From the NCBI RefSeq assembly GCF_040649515.1, contig NZ_JBEZFP010000048.1:1-55258 (forward strand): 55,258 bases of DNA, read 5' to 3'. Every line of letters begins with the position of its first letter. Position 1 is the first letter of the stretch. A program made the position numbers and the translations under genes. The notes beneath the pieces are model-generated. The model saw only the letters and a list, made by a program, of their open reading frames with translations. It made no database searches and had not been told where the DNA came from. Origin of the DNA: Yinghuangia elevatio. Lineage in GTDB: Bacteria > Actinomycetota > Actinomycetes > Streptomycetales > Streptomycetaceae. Shown here piece after piece: positions 1 through 8,443 of the stretch.

Positions 1-85
1 CCGCGCCGACGGTCGCGCCCGCGGACACCCCGACGACGCCGGGTTCGGCCAGCGGATTGCCGAACACGCCCTGCACAGCTCGCTG
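1..85 (-). pseudogene. 5'-truncated FecCD-type iron-chelate ABC permease fragment (runs off window)
   Basis: Read on the minus strand, this edge encodes QGVFGNPLAEPGVVGVSAGA, the signature of FecCD/BtuC-family permeases of siderophore and vitamin B12 importers. In that family the motif follows about 80-100 residues that include two or three membrane helices. Here there is room for only a few codons between the motif and the ARC stop codon at 105-107, and those codons do not look like a permease N-terminus. The first in-frame GTG is at 76. The gene therefore seems to lack its 5' part: a remnant, a recombination junction or an assembly join. The rest lies outside the window. Family recognition is firm; the cause of truncation is inference. 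Confidence 0.6.
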
Positions 86-104
86 TGGGCCGCGGCGGCT
101 GGTG

Positions 105-1871
105 TCACAGGTACTGTCCGGTGTTGGCGACGGTGTCGATGGAGCGGCCGGTGTCGGCACCCTGCTTGCCGGTGACGAGCGTGCGGATGTAGACGATCCG
201 CTCGCCCTTCTTGCCGGAGATCCGCGCCCAGTCGTCGGGGTTGGTGGTGTTGGGCAGGTCCTCGTTCTCCTTGAACTCGTCGACGCAGGCGGCGAGCAGG
301 TGGGAGACGCGGATGCCCTTGTGGCCGAGTTCGAGGAAGTCCTTGATGGCCATCTTCTTGGCGCGGCCGACGATGTTCTCGATCATGGCGCCGGAGTTGA
401 AGTCCTTGAAGTAGAGCGTCTCCTTGTCGCCGTTGGCGTACGTCACCTCGAGGAAGCGGTTCTCCTCGCTCTCGGTGTACATGCGCTCGACGGCACGCTG
501 GATCATGTTGACGACGGTGGTGGCGCGGTCGTCGCCGTGTTCCTTCAGGTCGTCCTCGTGGAGCGGGAGGTTCGACGTCAGGTACTTGGCGAAGATGTCC
601 TTTGCCGCCTCGGCGTCCGGACGTTCGATCTTGATCTTCACGTCCAGTCGGCCCGGGCGCAGGATGGCCGGGTCGATCATGTCCTCGCGGTTGGAGGCGC
701 CGATGACGATGACGTTCTCCAGGCCCTCGACACCGTCGATCTCGGACAGCAGCTGCGGGACGATGGTGTTCTCCACGTCCGAGCTGACGCCCGACCCTCG
801 GGTGCGGAAGAGCGAGTCCATCTCGTCGAAGAAGACGATGACGGGGGTTCCCTCGCTGGCCTTCTCGCGGGCCCGCTGGAAGACCAGGCGGATGTGCCGC
901 TCGGTCTCGCCGACGTACTTGTTGAGGAGTTCGGGTCCCTTGATGTTGAGGAAGTAGCTCTTGCCGGTCTCGCCGCCCTTGGCCTCGGCCACCTTCTTGG
1001 CGAGCGAGTTGGCGACGGCCTTGGCGATGAGCGTCTTTCCGCATCCGGGCGGGCCGTACAGCAGGATGCCCTTGGGGGGTCGGAGTTCGTGCTCCTTGAA
1101 CAGGTCCGGGTGGAGGTACGGCAGTTCGACCGCGTCGCGGATCATCTCGATCTGGTTGCGCAGACCGCCGATCTTTGTGTAGTCGATGTCCGGCACTTCT
1201 TCGAGGACAAGCTCCTCGACCTCGCTCTTGGGGACGCGTTCGTACACGTACCCGGAGCGCGGTTCGAGGAGCAGGGAGTCCCCTGCCCGGAGCGGGCCGT
1301 CGAGCAGCGGTTCGGCGAGGCGCACGACGCGTTCCTCGTCGGTGTGCCCGATCACCAGGGCCCGTTCGCCGTCTTCGAGAAGTTCTTTGAGCATCACGAC
1401 ATCGCCGATCCGCTCGAACTCCAGGGCGTCGACCACGTTGAGGGCTTCGTTGAGCATGACCTCCTGGCCACGCTGAAGTTCCTCGAGGTCGAGGTTGGGG
1501 CTGACGTTCACGCGGAGCTTTCGGCCTCCGGTGAAGATGTCGGCCGTGCCGTCATCGTTTGCGTTGAGGAAGACACCGAATCCGGAAGGTGGCTGCGCGA
1601 GCCTGTCCACCTCCTCCTTGAGGGCCACGATTTGATCGCGGGCCTCTCGGAGCGTCGCCACCAGCCGCTCGTTCTGCGTGGTCAGACCGGCGAGGCTGGT
1701 CTGGAGCTCGACAATGCGCTCCTCCAGCATCCTCGTCTGACGCGGCGAGTCGGCGAGCTTGCGACGCAGGACGGCGACTTCCTGCTCAAGAAAGGACACC
1801 TGGCTCATGAGGTCGTCCGTACCCCGAGCCGGCCTCCCGCCACGGTTCATGTCGTCGTCGTGGGCTGCCAC
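105..1871 (-). CDS. arc: Proteasome-associated AAA ATPase ARC (Mpa)
   Basis: Hexameric ATPase that recognises pupylated proteins, unfolds them and feeds them to the 20S proteasome. An N-terminal coiled coil (about residues 15-85, with the LEQEVAVLRRKLADSP segment) binds Pup. Tandem OB folds follow (about 90-230). The AAA domain carries Walker A GPPGCGKT near residue 275 and Walker B VIVFFDEMDSLF near 345. The C-terminus ends in GQYL, the exposed Tyr motif that docks on the proteasome. I chose the GTG at 1871 (588 aa, the usual streptomycete length) because AGGAGG lies about 8 nt upstream; a GTG at 1880 is possible but overlaps that Shine-Dalgarno. The ferredoxin gene is divergent. No dop gene follows within the window; a permease fragment does. 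Confidence 0.97.
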   Translation of the reverse strand: MAAHDDDMNRGGRPARGTDDLMSQVSFLEQEVAVLRRKLADSPRQTRMLEERIVELQTSLAGLTTQNERLVATLREARDQIVALKEEVDRLAQPPSGFGVFLNANDDGTADIFTGGRKLRVNVSPNLDLEELQRGQEVMLNEALNVVDALEFERIGDVVMLKELLEDGERALVIGHTDEERVVRLAEPLLDGPLRAGDSLLLEPRSGYVYERVPKSEVEELVLEEVPDIDYTKIGGLRNQIEMIRDAVELPYLHPDLFKEHELRPPKGILLYGPPGCGKTLIAKAVANSLAKKVAEAKGGETGKSYFLNIKGPELLNKYVGETERHIRLVFQRAREKASEGTPVIVFFDEMDSLFRTRGSGVSSDVENTIVPQLLSEIDGVEGLENVIVIGASNREDMIDPAILRPGRLDVKIKIERPDAEAAKDIFAKYLTSNLPLHEDDLKEHGDDRATTVVNMIQRAVERMYTESEENRFLEVTYANGDKETLYFKDFNSGAMIENIVGRAKKMAIKDFLELGHKGIRVSHLLAACVDEFKENEDLPNTTNPDDWARISGKKGERIVYIRTLVTGKQGADTGRSIDTVANTGQYL

Positions 1872-2094
1872 GGTCCTCACCTCCTCCTGGGAGCTGCGAC
1901 GTCTCCGACCCTACCTGTGGCAGGAGGGGTTGAAACCCCTTGATCAAAAGACGATGTGGGCGTGTCCGATCTTCACCCTTGCGATTGCCCCCACTGTTGT
2001 GAGGTGCAGATACCCACCGGACAACATCAAGAAGCCGTCGGGGGTAGGGTCTCTTGGTCGGTTCCTGCTACGAAACGGTGAAGTGCGAGGCCGG

Positions 2095-2382
2095 ATGTCC
2101 ACCGAGAATGAACCGCTTGAGGTGTGGATCGACCAGGATCTTTGCACCGGTGACGGAATCTGCGTGCAGTTCGCCCGTGAGGTGTTCGAGCTGGACATCG
2201 ACGGGCTGGCCTACGTGAAGGGCGACGACGACGAGCTGCGGACGGACGCGGGCGCGGCGGTGCCGGTGCCGGCCCCGCTGGTGGTCGAAGTGATCGACGC
2301 CACACGCAAATGCCCAGGTGAATGCATCCATGTGCGTCGCGTGTCGGACGGCGTCGAGGTGTACGGGCCGGACGCCGCCTGA
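2095..2382 (+). CDS. Small ferredoxin (single Fe-S cluster type)
   Basis: A 95-residue acidic electron carrier. The segment DQDLCTGDGICVQFAREVF supplies two cluster cysteines, and CPGECIHV near the C-terminus supplies the rest; the wide spacing is that of actinobacterial 3Fe-4S/4Fe-4S ferredoxins. These usually serve P450s or oxygenases. A longer upstream reading frame is open, but MSTENEPLEVWIDQ is the natural N-terminus. It is divergent from arc, with 223 bp between start codons, and a similar ferredoxin commonly sits beside arc in Streptomyces. The redox partner is unknown; a TrxR-like ferredoxin-NADP reductase lies at 20.1 kb. Confidence 0.85.
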   Translation: MSTENEPLEVWIDQDLCTGDGICVQFAREVFELDIDGLAYVKGDDDELRTDAGAAVPVPAPLVVEVIDATRKCPGECIHVRRVSDGVEVYGPDAA

Positions 2383-2388
2383 TCGTTG

Positions 2389-2405
2389 GCGGGCGGTTGG
2401 CCCGC
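2389..2405 (+). terminator. Weak hairpin after ferredoxin gene
   Basis: A 6-bp G+C stem (GCGGGC/GCCCGC) with a 5-nt loop begins 7 nt after the ferredoxin stop codon. It sits in a GGTTGG-rich stretch (about 2395-2432). There is no T tract. Confidence 0.35.
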
Positions 2406-2504
2406 GGTTGGCGGCCGGTTGGACGGCGGCCTACGGCGCTCGGCGGACGCGTCGGCGCACAGCCGGGACGCCGTGCGGAGGTGCGGTCCGGCCCGCTCGG
2501 GCGG

Positions 2505-3353
2505 TCACGGGGTGAGGACCCGGGTCTCCTCCGTGTCAGGGCAGCAGCGGGGTACTTCTTCCGTGGACCAGCCCTGCAACGTGGCGTGAATTTTGCCGTC
2601 ACGGATGGCGAATTCCTTCACGACGCGGTCCTCGCCGGCCGCGAGCAGCGTCCCGAGGAGTGCCGGAGGGCCGCCGTCGGGGGCGAGCGCGTACGTGTAG
2701 AGCCCGTCGGGCGCGGTGCCGGATCCGGCGGCGCAGCGGACCTGGACGATGTACGTGCGGGCGTCCTCGGTGAGGGGGCGGGCGTCCCGGACGTCGTAGG
2801 GGGCGCCGGGGCAGTCCTGCGGGTAGGCCACGGTGTTCCAGTCGACGGCTGCGCCGCGGGCGGCGTCGCGTCCGGTCTGGGGCTGCCCGGCCCGGGGTTC
2901 GCCCGCTGCGGGTTCGGTGGCGGGTGCGAGGGGCGCGGGCTCGGTTCCGGGCCGTTCCGTTCCGGTCTCGGCGGCTGCGGGAGCCGTTGCGGCCTCGTCC
3001 GGTTCCAGGGTCTGCGGGGGCCTGGTGCGGTCGGCGGGTTCGATGACCGGGGGTTCGCGGTGCCCGTCGGCGGGTCCGGTGATGCCGGGGCGTCCTCCGT
3101 CGAAGCTGGCGGCGGCCCAGATCGCGACACCGCTGATGCCGGTGAAGAACAGGATCACGACGGCGAGTGCGAGCACGACGGAGTTCTTCACGTCGGGCTT
3201 TTGCACGCGCGGTGCGGGTGCGGCGCCGCGTACGAGGTCGGCGCTGCCAGGCGGCCCGGTGGGGACGGGGGCGCCCGCGGTTTTCGCGAGGGTGGGTTCG
3301 GAGGGTTCCGGGCCGGTGTGCGCGACCCCTGACACGGTGTGTTCATCCGCCAC
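2505..3353 (-). CDS. Membrane-anchored protein with extracellular C-terminal domain, function unknown
   Basis: About 282 residues from a GTG start at 3353. A cytoplasmic, Pro/Ala-rich N-terminus of about 60 residues precedes one membrane helix (SVVLALAVVILFFTGISGVAIW). A Pro/Glu/Thr-rich linker follows, then a C-terminal domain of about 110 residues containing AVDWNTVAYPQDCPGAPYDV and YIVQVRCAAGSG, and ending with a CCPDTEE segment. Four cysteines outside the membrane suggest disulfides. It lies downstream of trmI on the same strand, separated by a strong hairpin. I do not recognise a functional family. Confidence 0.75.
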   Translation of the reverse strand: MADEHTVSGVAHTGPEPSEPTLAKTAGAPVPTGPPGSADLVRGAAPAPRVQKPDVKNSVVLALAVVILFFTGISGVAIWAAASFDGGRPGITGPADGHREPPVIEPADRTRPPQTLEPDEAATAPAAAETGTERPGTEPAPLAPATEPAAGEPRAGQPQTGRDAARGAAVDWNTVAYPQDCPGAPYDVRDARPLTEDARTYIVQVRCAAGSGTAPDGLYTYALAPDGGPPALLGTLLAAGEDRVVKEFAIRDGKIHATLQGWSTEEVPRCCPDTEETRVLTP

Positions 3354-3410
3354 GGACGGCAACGTTAGTGGGCTGGTGGTGTGCCGTGAAGAGGCGTGGG
3401 GAAGAGAGCG

Positions 3411-3445
3411 GGGGCGGTTCCGCCGGGTTGGGCGGAACCGCCCCC
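3411..3445 (-). terminator. Strong hairpin terminator downstream of trmI
   Basis: Perfect 14-bp inverted repeat (GGGGCGGTTCCGCC and its complement, 3411-3424 and 3431-3444) with a 6-nt loop. It lies about 50 nt past the trmI stop codon and upstream of the next minus-strand gene. Confidence 0.8.
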
Positions 3446-3496
3446 TTCGTGGCGGGCGAGGAGGCCCGGGGACGGGCCTTCTCGGGTGAGGCGGGG

Positions 3497-4381
3497 TCAG
3501 ACCTCGGGGGCCTCGTAGTCCTCGCCGTAGGAGCCCTTGGAGGGGCGTCGGCGGCGCATCGGGGCCTCGACCCCGTCGGCCATGCGGCGGGCGGTGACGA
3601 GGAAGCCGGTGTGGCCGATCATGCGGTGGTCGGGGCGTACGGCGAGGCCCTCGACGTGCCAGGTGCGCACCATCGACTCCCACGACTGGGGTTCGGTGAA
3701 GCAGCGCATGGCGCGCATGGTCTCGACGGTGCGGGCGAGTTGCGTCGTGGTGGCGACGTAGCAGCAGACCAGTCCGCCGGGGACGAGGGCCTTGTGCACG
3801 GCCTCCAGGCATTCCCACGGGGCGAGCATGTCGAGGATGACGCGGTCGACGTCGGTCTCGGCCAGGTTGTCCTGGAGGTCGCCGACGGTGAGGCGCCACG
3901 CGGGGTGGGGTCCGCCGAAGTAGCGCTCGACGTTCTTCTTGGCGATGTCGGCGAAGTCCTGGCGGCGTTCGTACGACGAAAGCTGCCCTTGGTCGCCGAT
4001 GGCGCGCAGGAGGAAGGTGCTGAGCGCGCCGGAGCCGACGCCTGCCTCGACGACGCGGGCGCCGGCGAAGATGTCGGCCATGGCGATGATCTGGCCCGCG
4101 TCCTTCGGGTAGATCACCGCGGCTCCGCGGGGCATGGACAGGACGAAGTCGGGGAGCAGAGGCCGCAGCGCCAGGTAGTCGAAGTTCCCCGTGGACCGCA
4201 CGACGGTGCCCTCGGGGGCGCCGATGAGTGCGTCGTGGGGGAACGATCCCTTGTGGGTGTGGAACGCCTTGCCCGCTTCGAGCGTGAAGGTGTGGTGGCG
4301 GCCCTTGGGGTCGGTCAGCTGCACTTGGTCCCCGACCTGGAAGGGCCCGCGACGGCGGGCGGCACCGGTCGGTTCGGACAT
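3497..4381 (-). CDS. trmI: tRNA (adenine-58-N1)-methyltransferase TrmI
   Basis: S-adenosylmethionine-dependent enzyme that makes m1A58 in the T-loop of tRNAs. The 294-residue protein has an N-terminal beta-rich domain (FQVGDQVQLTDPKGRHHTF), then a Rossmann fold with VVEAGVGSGALSTFLL as the SAM-binding motif near residue 105 and DVDRVILDMLAPWECL as the catalytic-site Asp segment. The C-terminus is basic. The start MSEPTGAARRRGPF at 4381 is the natural family start. It is divergent from the site-2 protease gene 82 bp away. Its position near arc and a RecB-like nuclease gene matches the mycobacterial arrangement as I recall it (Rv2118c/Rv2119 region). Confidence 0.95.
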   Translation of the reverse strand: MSEPTGAARRRGPFQVGDQVQLTDPKGRHHTFTLEAGKAFHTHKGSFPHDALIGAPEGTVVRSTGNFDYLALRPLLPDFVLSMPRGAAVIYPKDAGQIIAMADIFAGARVVEAGVGSGALSTFLLRAIGDQGQLSSYERRQDFADIAKKNVERYFGGPHPAWRLTVGDLQDNLAETDVDRVILDMLAPWECLEAVHKALVPGGLVCCYVATTTQLARTVETMRAMRCFTEPQSWESMVRTWHVEGLAVRPDHRMIGHTGFLVTARRMADGVEAPMRRRRPSKGSYGEDYEAPEV

Positions 4382-4462
4382 GGGGATCAGCGTACCGGTC
4401 ACGGGAGGCCGCTCCCGCCAGGGGATCTCCTGCTCGGTCACGCACCGCATAACATCGACAAC

Positions 4463-5665
4463 GTGAGTGTTTCTGGCGGGCCGCAGGGCCAAAGCGGGCA
4501 GCGGGACGGGGCGGAGGCCCCGGGTGGCGGTGCCGCGCGTGGCGGAGGCCTGTTGATGGGCCGGCCCTTCGGCGTGCCGGTGTATGTGTCTTCGTCGTGG
4601 TTCGTGATCGCGATGGTGATCACGTTGCTGTTCGCGCCGACGTTCGAGCGGCTGTTCCCACAGTTGGACTCGTGGAAGTACGCGATCTCGTTCCTGTTCG
4701 CGGTGCTGCTGTACATCTCGGTGCTGGTGCACGAACTGGCCCACGCGGTCACGGCGCTGCGCTTCGGGCTGCCGGTGCACCGGATCACGATCCAGTTCCT
4801 GGGCGGGGTTTCGGAGATCGACAAGCCGCAGACGGCGGGCCGCGAGTTCGCGGTGGCGGCGGCGGGGCCGGCGTTGTCGTTGGTGCTGGCGGGCGGCTTC
4901 TGGGGCATCGGCCTTGCGCTGGACGTGGATTCGCTCACCGGGCGGATGGTGGCGCTGCTGGCGGTGTCGAACCTGATGGTGGCGGTGTTCAACCTGCTGC
5001 CGGGGTTGCCGTTGGACGGCGGGCGGATGCTGCGTGCGGGCGTGTGGGGGGCCACGAAGCGGCCGATGGCCGGGACGGTCGCCGCGTCGTGGGCGGGCCG
5101 GGTGCTGTCCGTGGTGGTGCTGTTCGCGGCGGTGTGGTGGTCGCGGGAGGACTCGACGTGGATTCAGGTCTACACGGTGGTGTGCGGCGGGTTGATCGCC
5201 GGCTTCATGTGGACCGGGGCCATGCAGTCGTTGCGGGCCGAGCAGCTGCGCGAGCGGCTGCCGGGGCTGCAGGCGCGGGGGCTGACCCGGCGGGCGATTC
5301 CGGTGGCGGCGGACCTGCCGTTGGCGGAGGCGCTGCGGCGGGCCGGTGAGGCGGGTGCGCAGGCGCTGGTGGTGGTGGACGGCAACGGCGGTCCGATCGC
5401 GCTGGTGCGTGAGTCGCGGGTGACGGACACGCCGGTGCAGCGTCGGCCGTGGGTGGCCGTCGGGCCTTTGGCGCGGGACCTGTTGCCGGGTATGCGCGTG
5501 CCGGCGGATCTGGCGGGCGAGGACCTGTTGGCGGCGCTGCGGGCGACGCCGGCGAGCGAGTATCTGGTGGTGGAGGCGGACGGCAGCGTGTATGGCGTGC
5601 TGTCGCGCTCTGATGTGGAGCATGCCTTCATGCGGCTGTTGTCCCGGTCGCCGGCGAAGGCCTGA
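4463..5665 (+). CDS. M50 site-2 protease family intramembrane zinc metalloprotease
   Basis: A 400-residue polytopic membrane protein predicted to cleave substrates inside the membrane, as RseP/SpoIVFB relatives do during signalling. The catalytic zinc motif HELAH (residues about 90-94) lies in a membrane helix. The second motif NLLPGLPLDGG supplies the third ligand (Asp near 185). After about five or six helices (to about residue 255) the C-terminal 140 residues look like a degenerate CBS pair, a nucleotide-sensing module (ALVVVDGNGGPIALVRESRV and YLVVEADGSVYGVLSRSDV). The GTG start at 4463 precedes a short Gly-rich leader; the conserved core begins at MGRPFGVPVYVS. It is divergent from trmI. 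Substrate unknown. Confidence 0.92.
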   Translation: MSVSGGPQGQSGQRDGAEAPGGGAARGGGLLMGRPFGVPVYVSSSWFVIAMVITLLFAPTFERLFPQLDSWKYAISFLFAVLLYISVLVHELAHAVTALRFGLPVHRITIQFLGGVSEIDKPQTAGREFAVAAAGPALSLVLAGGFWGIGLALDVDSLTGRMVALLAVSNLMVAVFNLLPGLPLDGGRMLRAGVWGATKRPMAGTVAASWAGRVLSVVVLFAAVWWSREDSTWIQVYTVVCGGLIAGFMWTGAMQSLRAEQLRERLPGLQARGLTRRAIPVAADLPLAEALRRAGEAGAQALVVVDGNGGPIALVRESRVTDTPVQRRPWVAVGPLARDLLPGMRVPADLAGEDLLAALRATPASEYLVVEADGSVYGVLSRSDVEHAFMRLLSRSPAKA

Positions 5666-5751
5666 AATAGCCGGTGCGACGGGCGGGTTGACCGTCCGCC
5701 GACACACGACGCACCGACGCACGGACGGCGGTCCGCCGGTCCCGTCCGGGG

Positions 5752-7197
5752 TCAGCGCGGGATGACGGTGACGGTGTAGGTCGTGCCCGGACGGCCGTTC
5801 GCGGAGACCTCGACCGTCTGGCCGTGGGCGTGCCAACTCGCCTTGTGGCCTTCGATCTTGACGCGGTAGCCGTTCGGGTAGACGTCGCGGGGGACGGTGA
5901 TCTCGGTGGGGCCGCGGGTGTCGGCGCGGGTGGTGTACGTGATCCGGTACGTGCGGGTGGCGGGGTCGTACGCGTATTGCGTGGGGTTCCCGGCGACGGC
6001 GCTCGCGTACGGCTGCACCAGCAGGTCGTGGTTCGGTTTCAGGCCGCCGTCGGCGGTGAGGGTGCAGTAGCCGCCGCCGCGGCACCATTGCCAGTTGGTC
6101 CAGCCGGTGGCGAAGCGGTCCATGGCGGCGGTCATGCGGGTGAAGAAGGTGCGCATGTTCGGGAGTGTGGGGTCGGGTGGTCCCCACTCCCCCACGATGA
6201 CGGGCATGCGGTGCCGGGTCGGGTAGTCGCTGATGGCGGCTTCGTACGCCTGGATGAAGGTCCCGTCGGGGTCGTAGTCGGCGCCGCCTTCCATCGCGGT
6301 GTCGTAGAAGTGCGGGGCGTACGCGGCGCGCGGGTCGTCGACGGTGCCGAGGGCGGTGGGCACGCCGAGGCCGACGATGACGGTGGGCTCGACGAAGACC
6401 CAGGACCGCCGGTCGACGAGGCGGACGGCGTCGGCGAGGCGGTTCCACAGGTCGGTGAGCTGGGTGGATTCGAAGCGGGCCGCCGCGGTGGGGAGGTCTT
6501 CGCCGTCGCGGAACTTCGCGAAGGGCTCGTTCATGAGGTCGTAGCCGAGGAGGGCCGGGTGGCGGCCGAGGGTGGCGGCGACGGTGGTCCACATGCGGGC
6601 GTGGGCTTTGCGGAGGTCGTCGTCGGTGTAGAGGTGGTCGAAGGCGGCCTGGACGGACGGTTGGAAGTACTCGGAGAACCAGTCGTCGGGGTTGGGGGCG
6701 TAGGGCAGCCCGTCGTCCCGGGTGGTCCAGGCGGGTGCGCCGCGGTGGCCGCCGAAGTGCGGGCCGTAGACGTCCTGGTGGGCGTCGAGCATGACTTTGA
6801 CGCCGTAGCGGTCGGCCCAGTCCATGATGCGGCGCATCTTGCCGAGGTACGCCCGGTCGTAGCGGCCGGGAGCGGGTTCGAGGTCGTCCCAGAAGAACAC
6901 CAGGCGCGCGAGGTTGAAGCCGCGCCGGGACATGTCGCGCAGGTCGCGTTCCTGGATGTCGGCGAAGGCGTCGGGGCCGCGGTGGCCCTTGTCGGCGAGG
7001 TTGAAGCCGCGCCACTGGGTGGCGCGTCCGCGGTCGTCGGCGATGTACGTGCGGTCCCCGACGGTGACGCGGTCTGGGGTACGCGCGCCGCCGGGATGGT
7101 TCCCCGGGTGGGCGGCGGCGGGTGCGGCGGGGAGGATGCCGACGAGGAGCGCGGTGACGGCGGCGGTCAGGGCGTACCGGAGGGAGGTGGGGCGCAT
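5752..7197 (-). CDS. Secreted glycoside hydrolase family 5, endoglycoceramidase-like
   Basis: A 481-residue secreted enzyme with a signal peptide (about residues 1-29, cleavage after AAPAAA). The TIM-barrel carries DAHQDVYG (about 138-145), MNEP with the acid/base Glu near 224, and VIVGEWGPP with the nucleophile Glu near 337. The DAHQD/NEP/GEWG combination is typical of endoglycoceramidases and related enzymes that release glycans from glycosphingolipids. A C-terminal beta-sandwich follows (about 395-481). ATG start at 7197. It faces the site-2 protease gene. Glycan specificity cannot be read from the sequence; beta-glucosidase or cellulase-like activity remains possible. Confidence 0.9.
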   Translation of the reverse strand: MRPTSLRYALTAAVTALLVGILPAAPAAAHPGNHPGGARTPDRVTVGDRTYIADDRGRATQWRGFNLADKGHRGPDAFADIQERDLRDMSRRGFNLARLVFFWDDLEPAPGRYDRAYLGKMRRIMDWADRYGVKVMLDAHQDVYGPHFGGHRGAPAWTTRDDGLPYAPNPDDWFSEYFQPSVQAAFDHLYTDDDLRKAHARMWTTVAATLGRHPALLGYDLMNEPFAKFRDGEDLPTAAARFESTQLTDLWNRLADAVRLVDRRSWVFVEPTVIVGLGVPTALGTVDDPRAAYAPHFYDTAMEGGADYDPDGTFIQAYEAAISDYPTRHRMPVIVGEWGPPDPTLPNMRTFFTRMTAAMDRFATGWTNWQWCRGGGYCTLTADGGLKPNHDLLVQPYASAVAGNPTQYAYDPATRTYRITYTTRADTRGPTEITVPRDVYPNGYRVKIEGHKASWHAHGQTVEVSANGRPGTTYTVTVIPR

Positions 7198-7398
7198 GCA
7201 CGGACCCTTCGACGCGACGGCTGGGGCGGCGGTGCGCGAGCGGGTCGGATGTTACTGGCGGTAGCGGCAACTTCCCAGACGCGGCGGGGTGTTGCGGCGG
7301 CGTACGCGTGTTCGTTCGAACAGGTGGCCTTCACCGTTGAGGGGTGGTCCGGGCGGCGGGATGGGTGGTTGTCCCCCGGTGGCCGTACGCTGCTGGCC

Positions 7399-8295
7399 AT
7401 GAGTACGACCGGAACCGACTCCCCCACTGCCGGCCCCGCGCCCGATTCGCGTGCGGTGTCGTTGTCGCCGTCCCGCGCGAGCGACTTCAAGCAGTGCCCG
7501 TTGCTGTACCGGTTCCGGGTGATCGACAAGCTGCCGGAGAAGCCGAGCGCCGCCGCGACGCGCGGCACGGTCGTGCACGCGGTGCTGGAGCGGTTGTTCG
7601 ACATTCCGAAGGGCGAGCGCACACCGGAGGCGGCGTTGCGGCTGCTGCGTCCGGCGTGGGACGAACTGCTCGTCAAACGCCCGGAGTTGGCCGAGCTGTT
7701 CGACGACGGCGCGGGGGCGGTGAAGGTCGAGGAGCTGGCCGACTGGCTGGCGGGCGCGGAGAAGCTCGTCCAGCGCTACTTCACGCTGGAGGATCCGAAC
7801 GCGCTGGAGCCGGCGCGGCGCGAGCTGTACGTCGAGGCGCCGCTGGAGGGCGTCGACGGCGGTCTGACGCTGCGCGGCTACGTGGACCGGCTCGACGTGG
7901 CGCCGAACGGCGACCTTCGGGTGGTCGACTACAAGACGGGCAAGGCGCCGTCGCAGCAGTTCGAGCGCAAGTCGCTGTTCCAGATGAAGTTCTACGCGCT
8001 GGTGCTGTGGCGTCAGCACGGCCGCATGCCGCGCCGCCTCCAACTGGTCTACCTGGGCAGCGGCGACGTCATCTGGTACGACCCGGAGGAGTCGGACCTG
8101 CTGGCCGTGGAGCGCGAGCTCCGGGCGCTGTGGGAGGCGATCCGCGAGGCGACGCGCACCGGGGACTGGCGGCCGAAGCGCACGCATCTGTGCGGCTGGT
8201 GCGACCACCAGGCGGTGTGCCCGGAGTTCGGCGGCACTCCCCCGGTGTACCCGCTGCCGATCATCCCCGCACAGCAGCAGGAGTCGGAGCAGTGA
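7399..8295 (+). CDS. RecB/Cas4/AddB-type PD-(D/E)XK nuclease, probable 4Fe-4S
   Basis: A 298-residue single-domain nuclease. The N-terminal SDFKQCPLLYRFR holds one Cys (residue 33) and GTVVHAVLERLF the motif His. The catalytic core is LRVVDYKTGKAPS (Asp and Lys of the D-(D/E)XK site) followed by QMKFYALVLW. Near the C-terminus HLCGWCDHQAVCPEF gives C-x2-C-x6-C, so with Cys33 all four ligands of the AddB/Cas4-type iron-sulfur cluster are present. There is no helicase domain and no cas gene nearby. ATG start MSTTGTDS at 7399. Equivalents sit beside trmI in other actinobacteria, implying a housekeeping repair role. Confidence 0.9.
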   Translation: MSTTGTDSPTAGPAPDSRAVSLSPSRASDFKQCPLLYRFRVIDKLPEKPSAAATRGTVVHAVLERLFDIPKGERTPEAALRLLRPAWDELLVKRPELAELFDDGAGAVKVEELADWLAGAEKLVQRYFTLEDPNALEPARRELYVEAPLEGVDGGLTLRGYVDRLDVAPNGDLRVVDYKTGKAPSQQFERKSLFQMKFYALVLWRQHGRMPRRLQLVYLGSGDVIWYDPEESDLLAVERELRALWEAIREATRTGDWRPKRTHLCGWCDHQAVCPEFGGTPPVYPLPIIPAQQQESEQ

Positions 8296-8443
8296 CGCCG
8301 CGCGGGTACGCCCGCTTCTGACGGCGGCGCCCCCCACAGCCCCTACAGCCGGCCGCGGCCGCCACGCAGCCGCGACGCAGGGCACCGGACGCGGCACCAC
8401 CGGAGGGGGCCCGACCGGCCCCCACCGGCCCCGGCGCGCGGGC

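Noticed and set aside
57..1943. Long plus-strand open frame opposite arc
   Set aside because: G+C-rich codons keep antisense frames open; the minus strand encodes an unmistakable ARC protein while this frame matches no family.
3497..7270. Single 1257-codon minus-strand frame spanning three genes
   Set aside because: Only its last 294 codons make sense (TrmI); the rest is Arg/Pro-rich antisense of the site-2 protease and off-frame of the GH5 gene.
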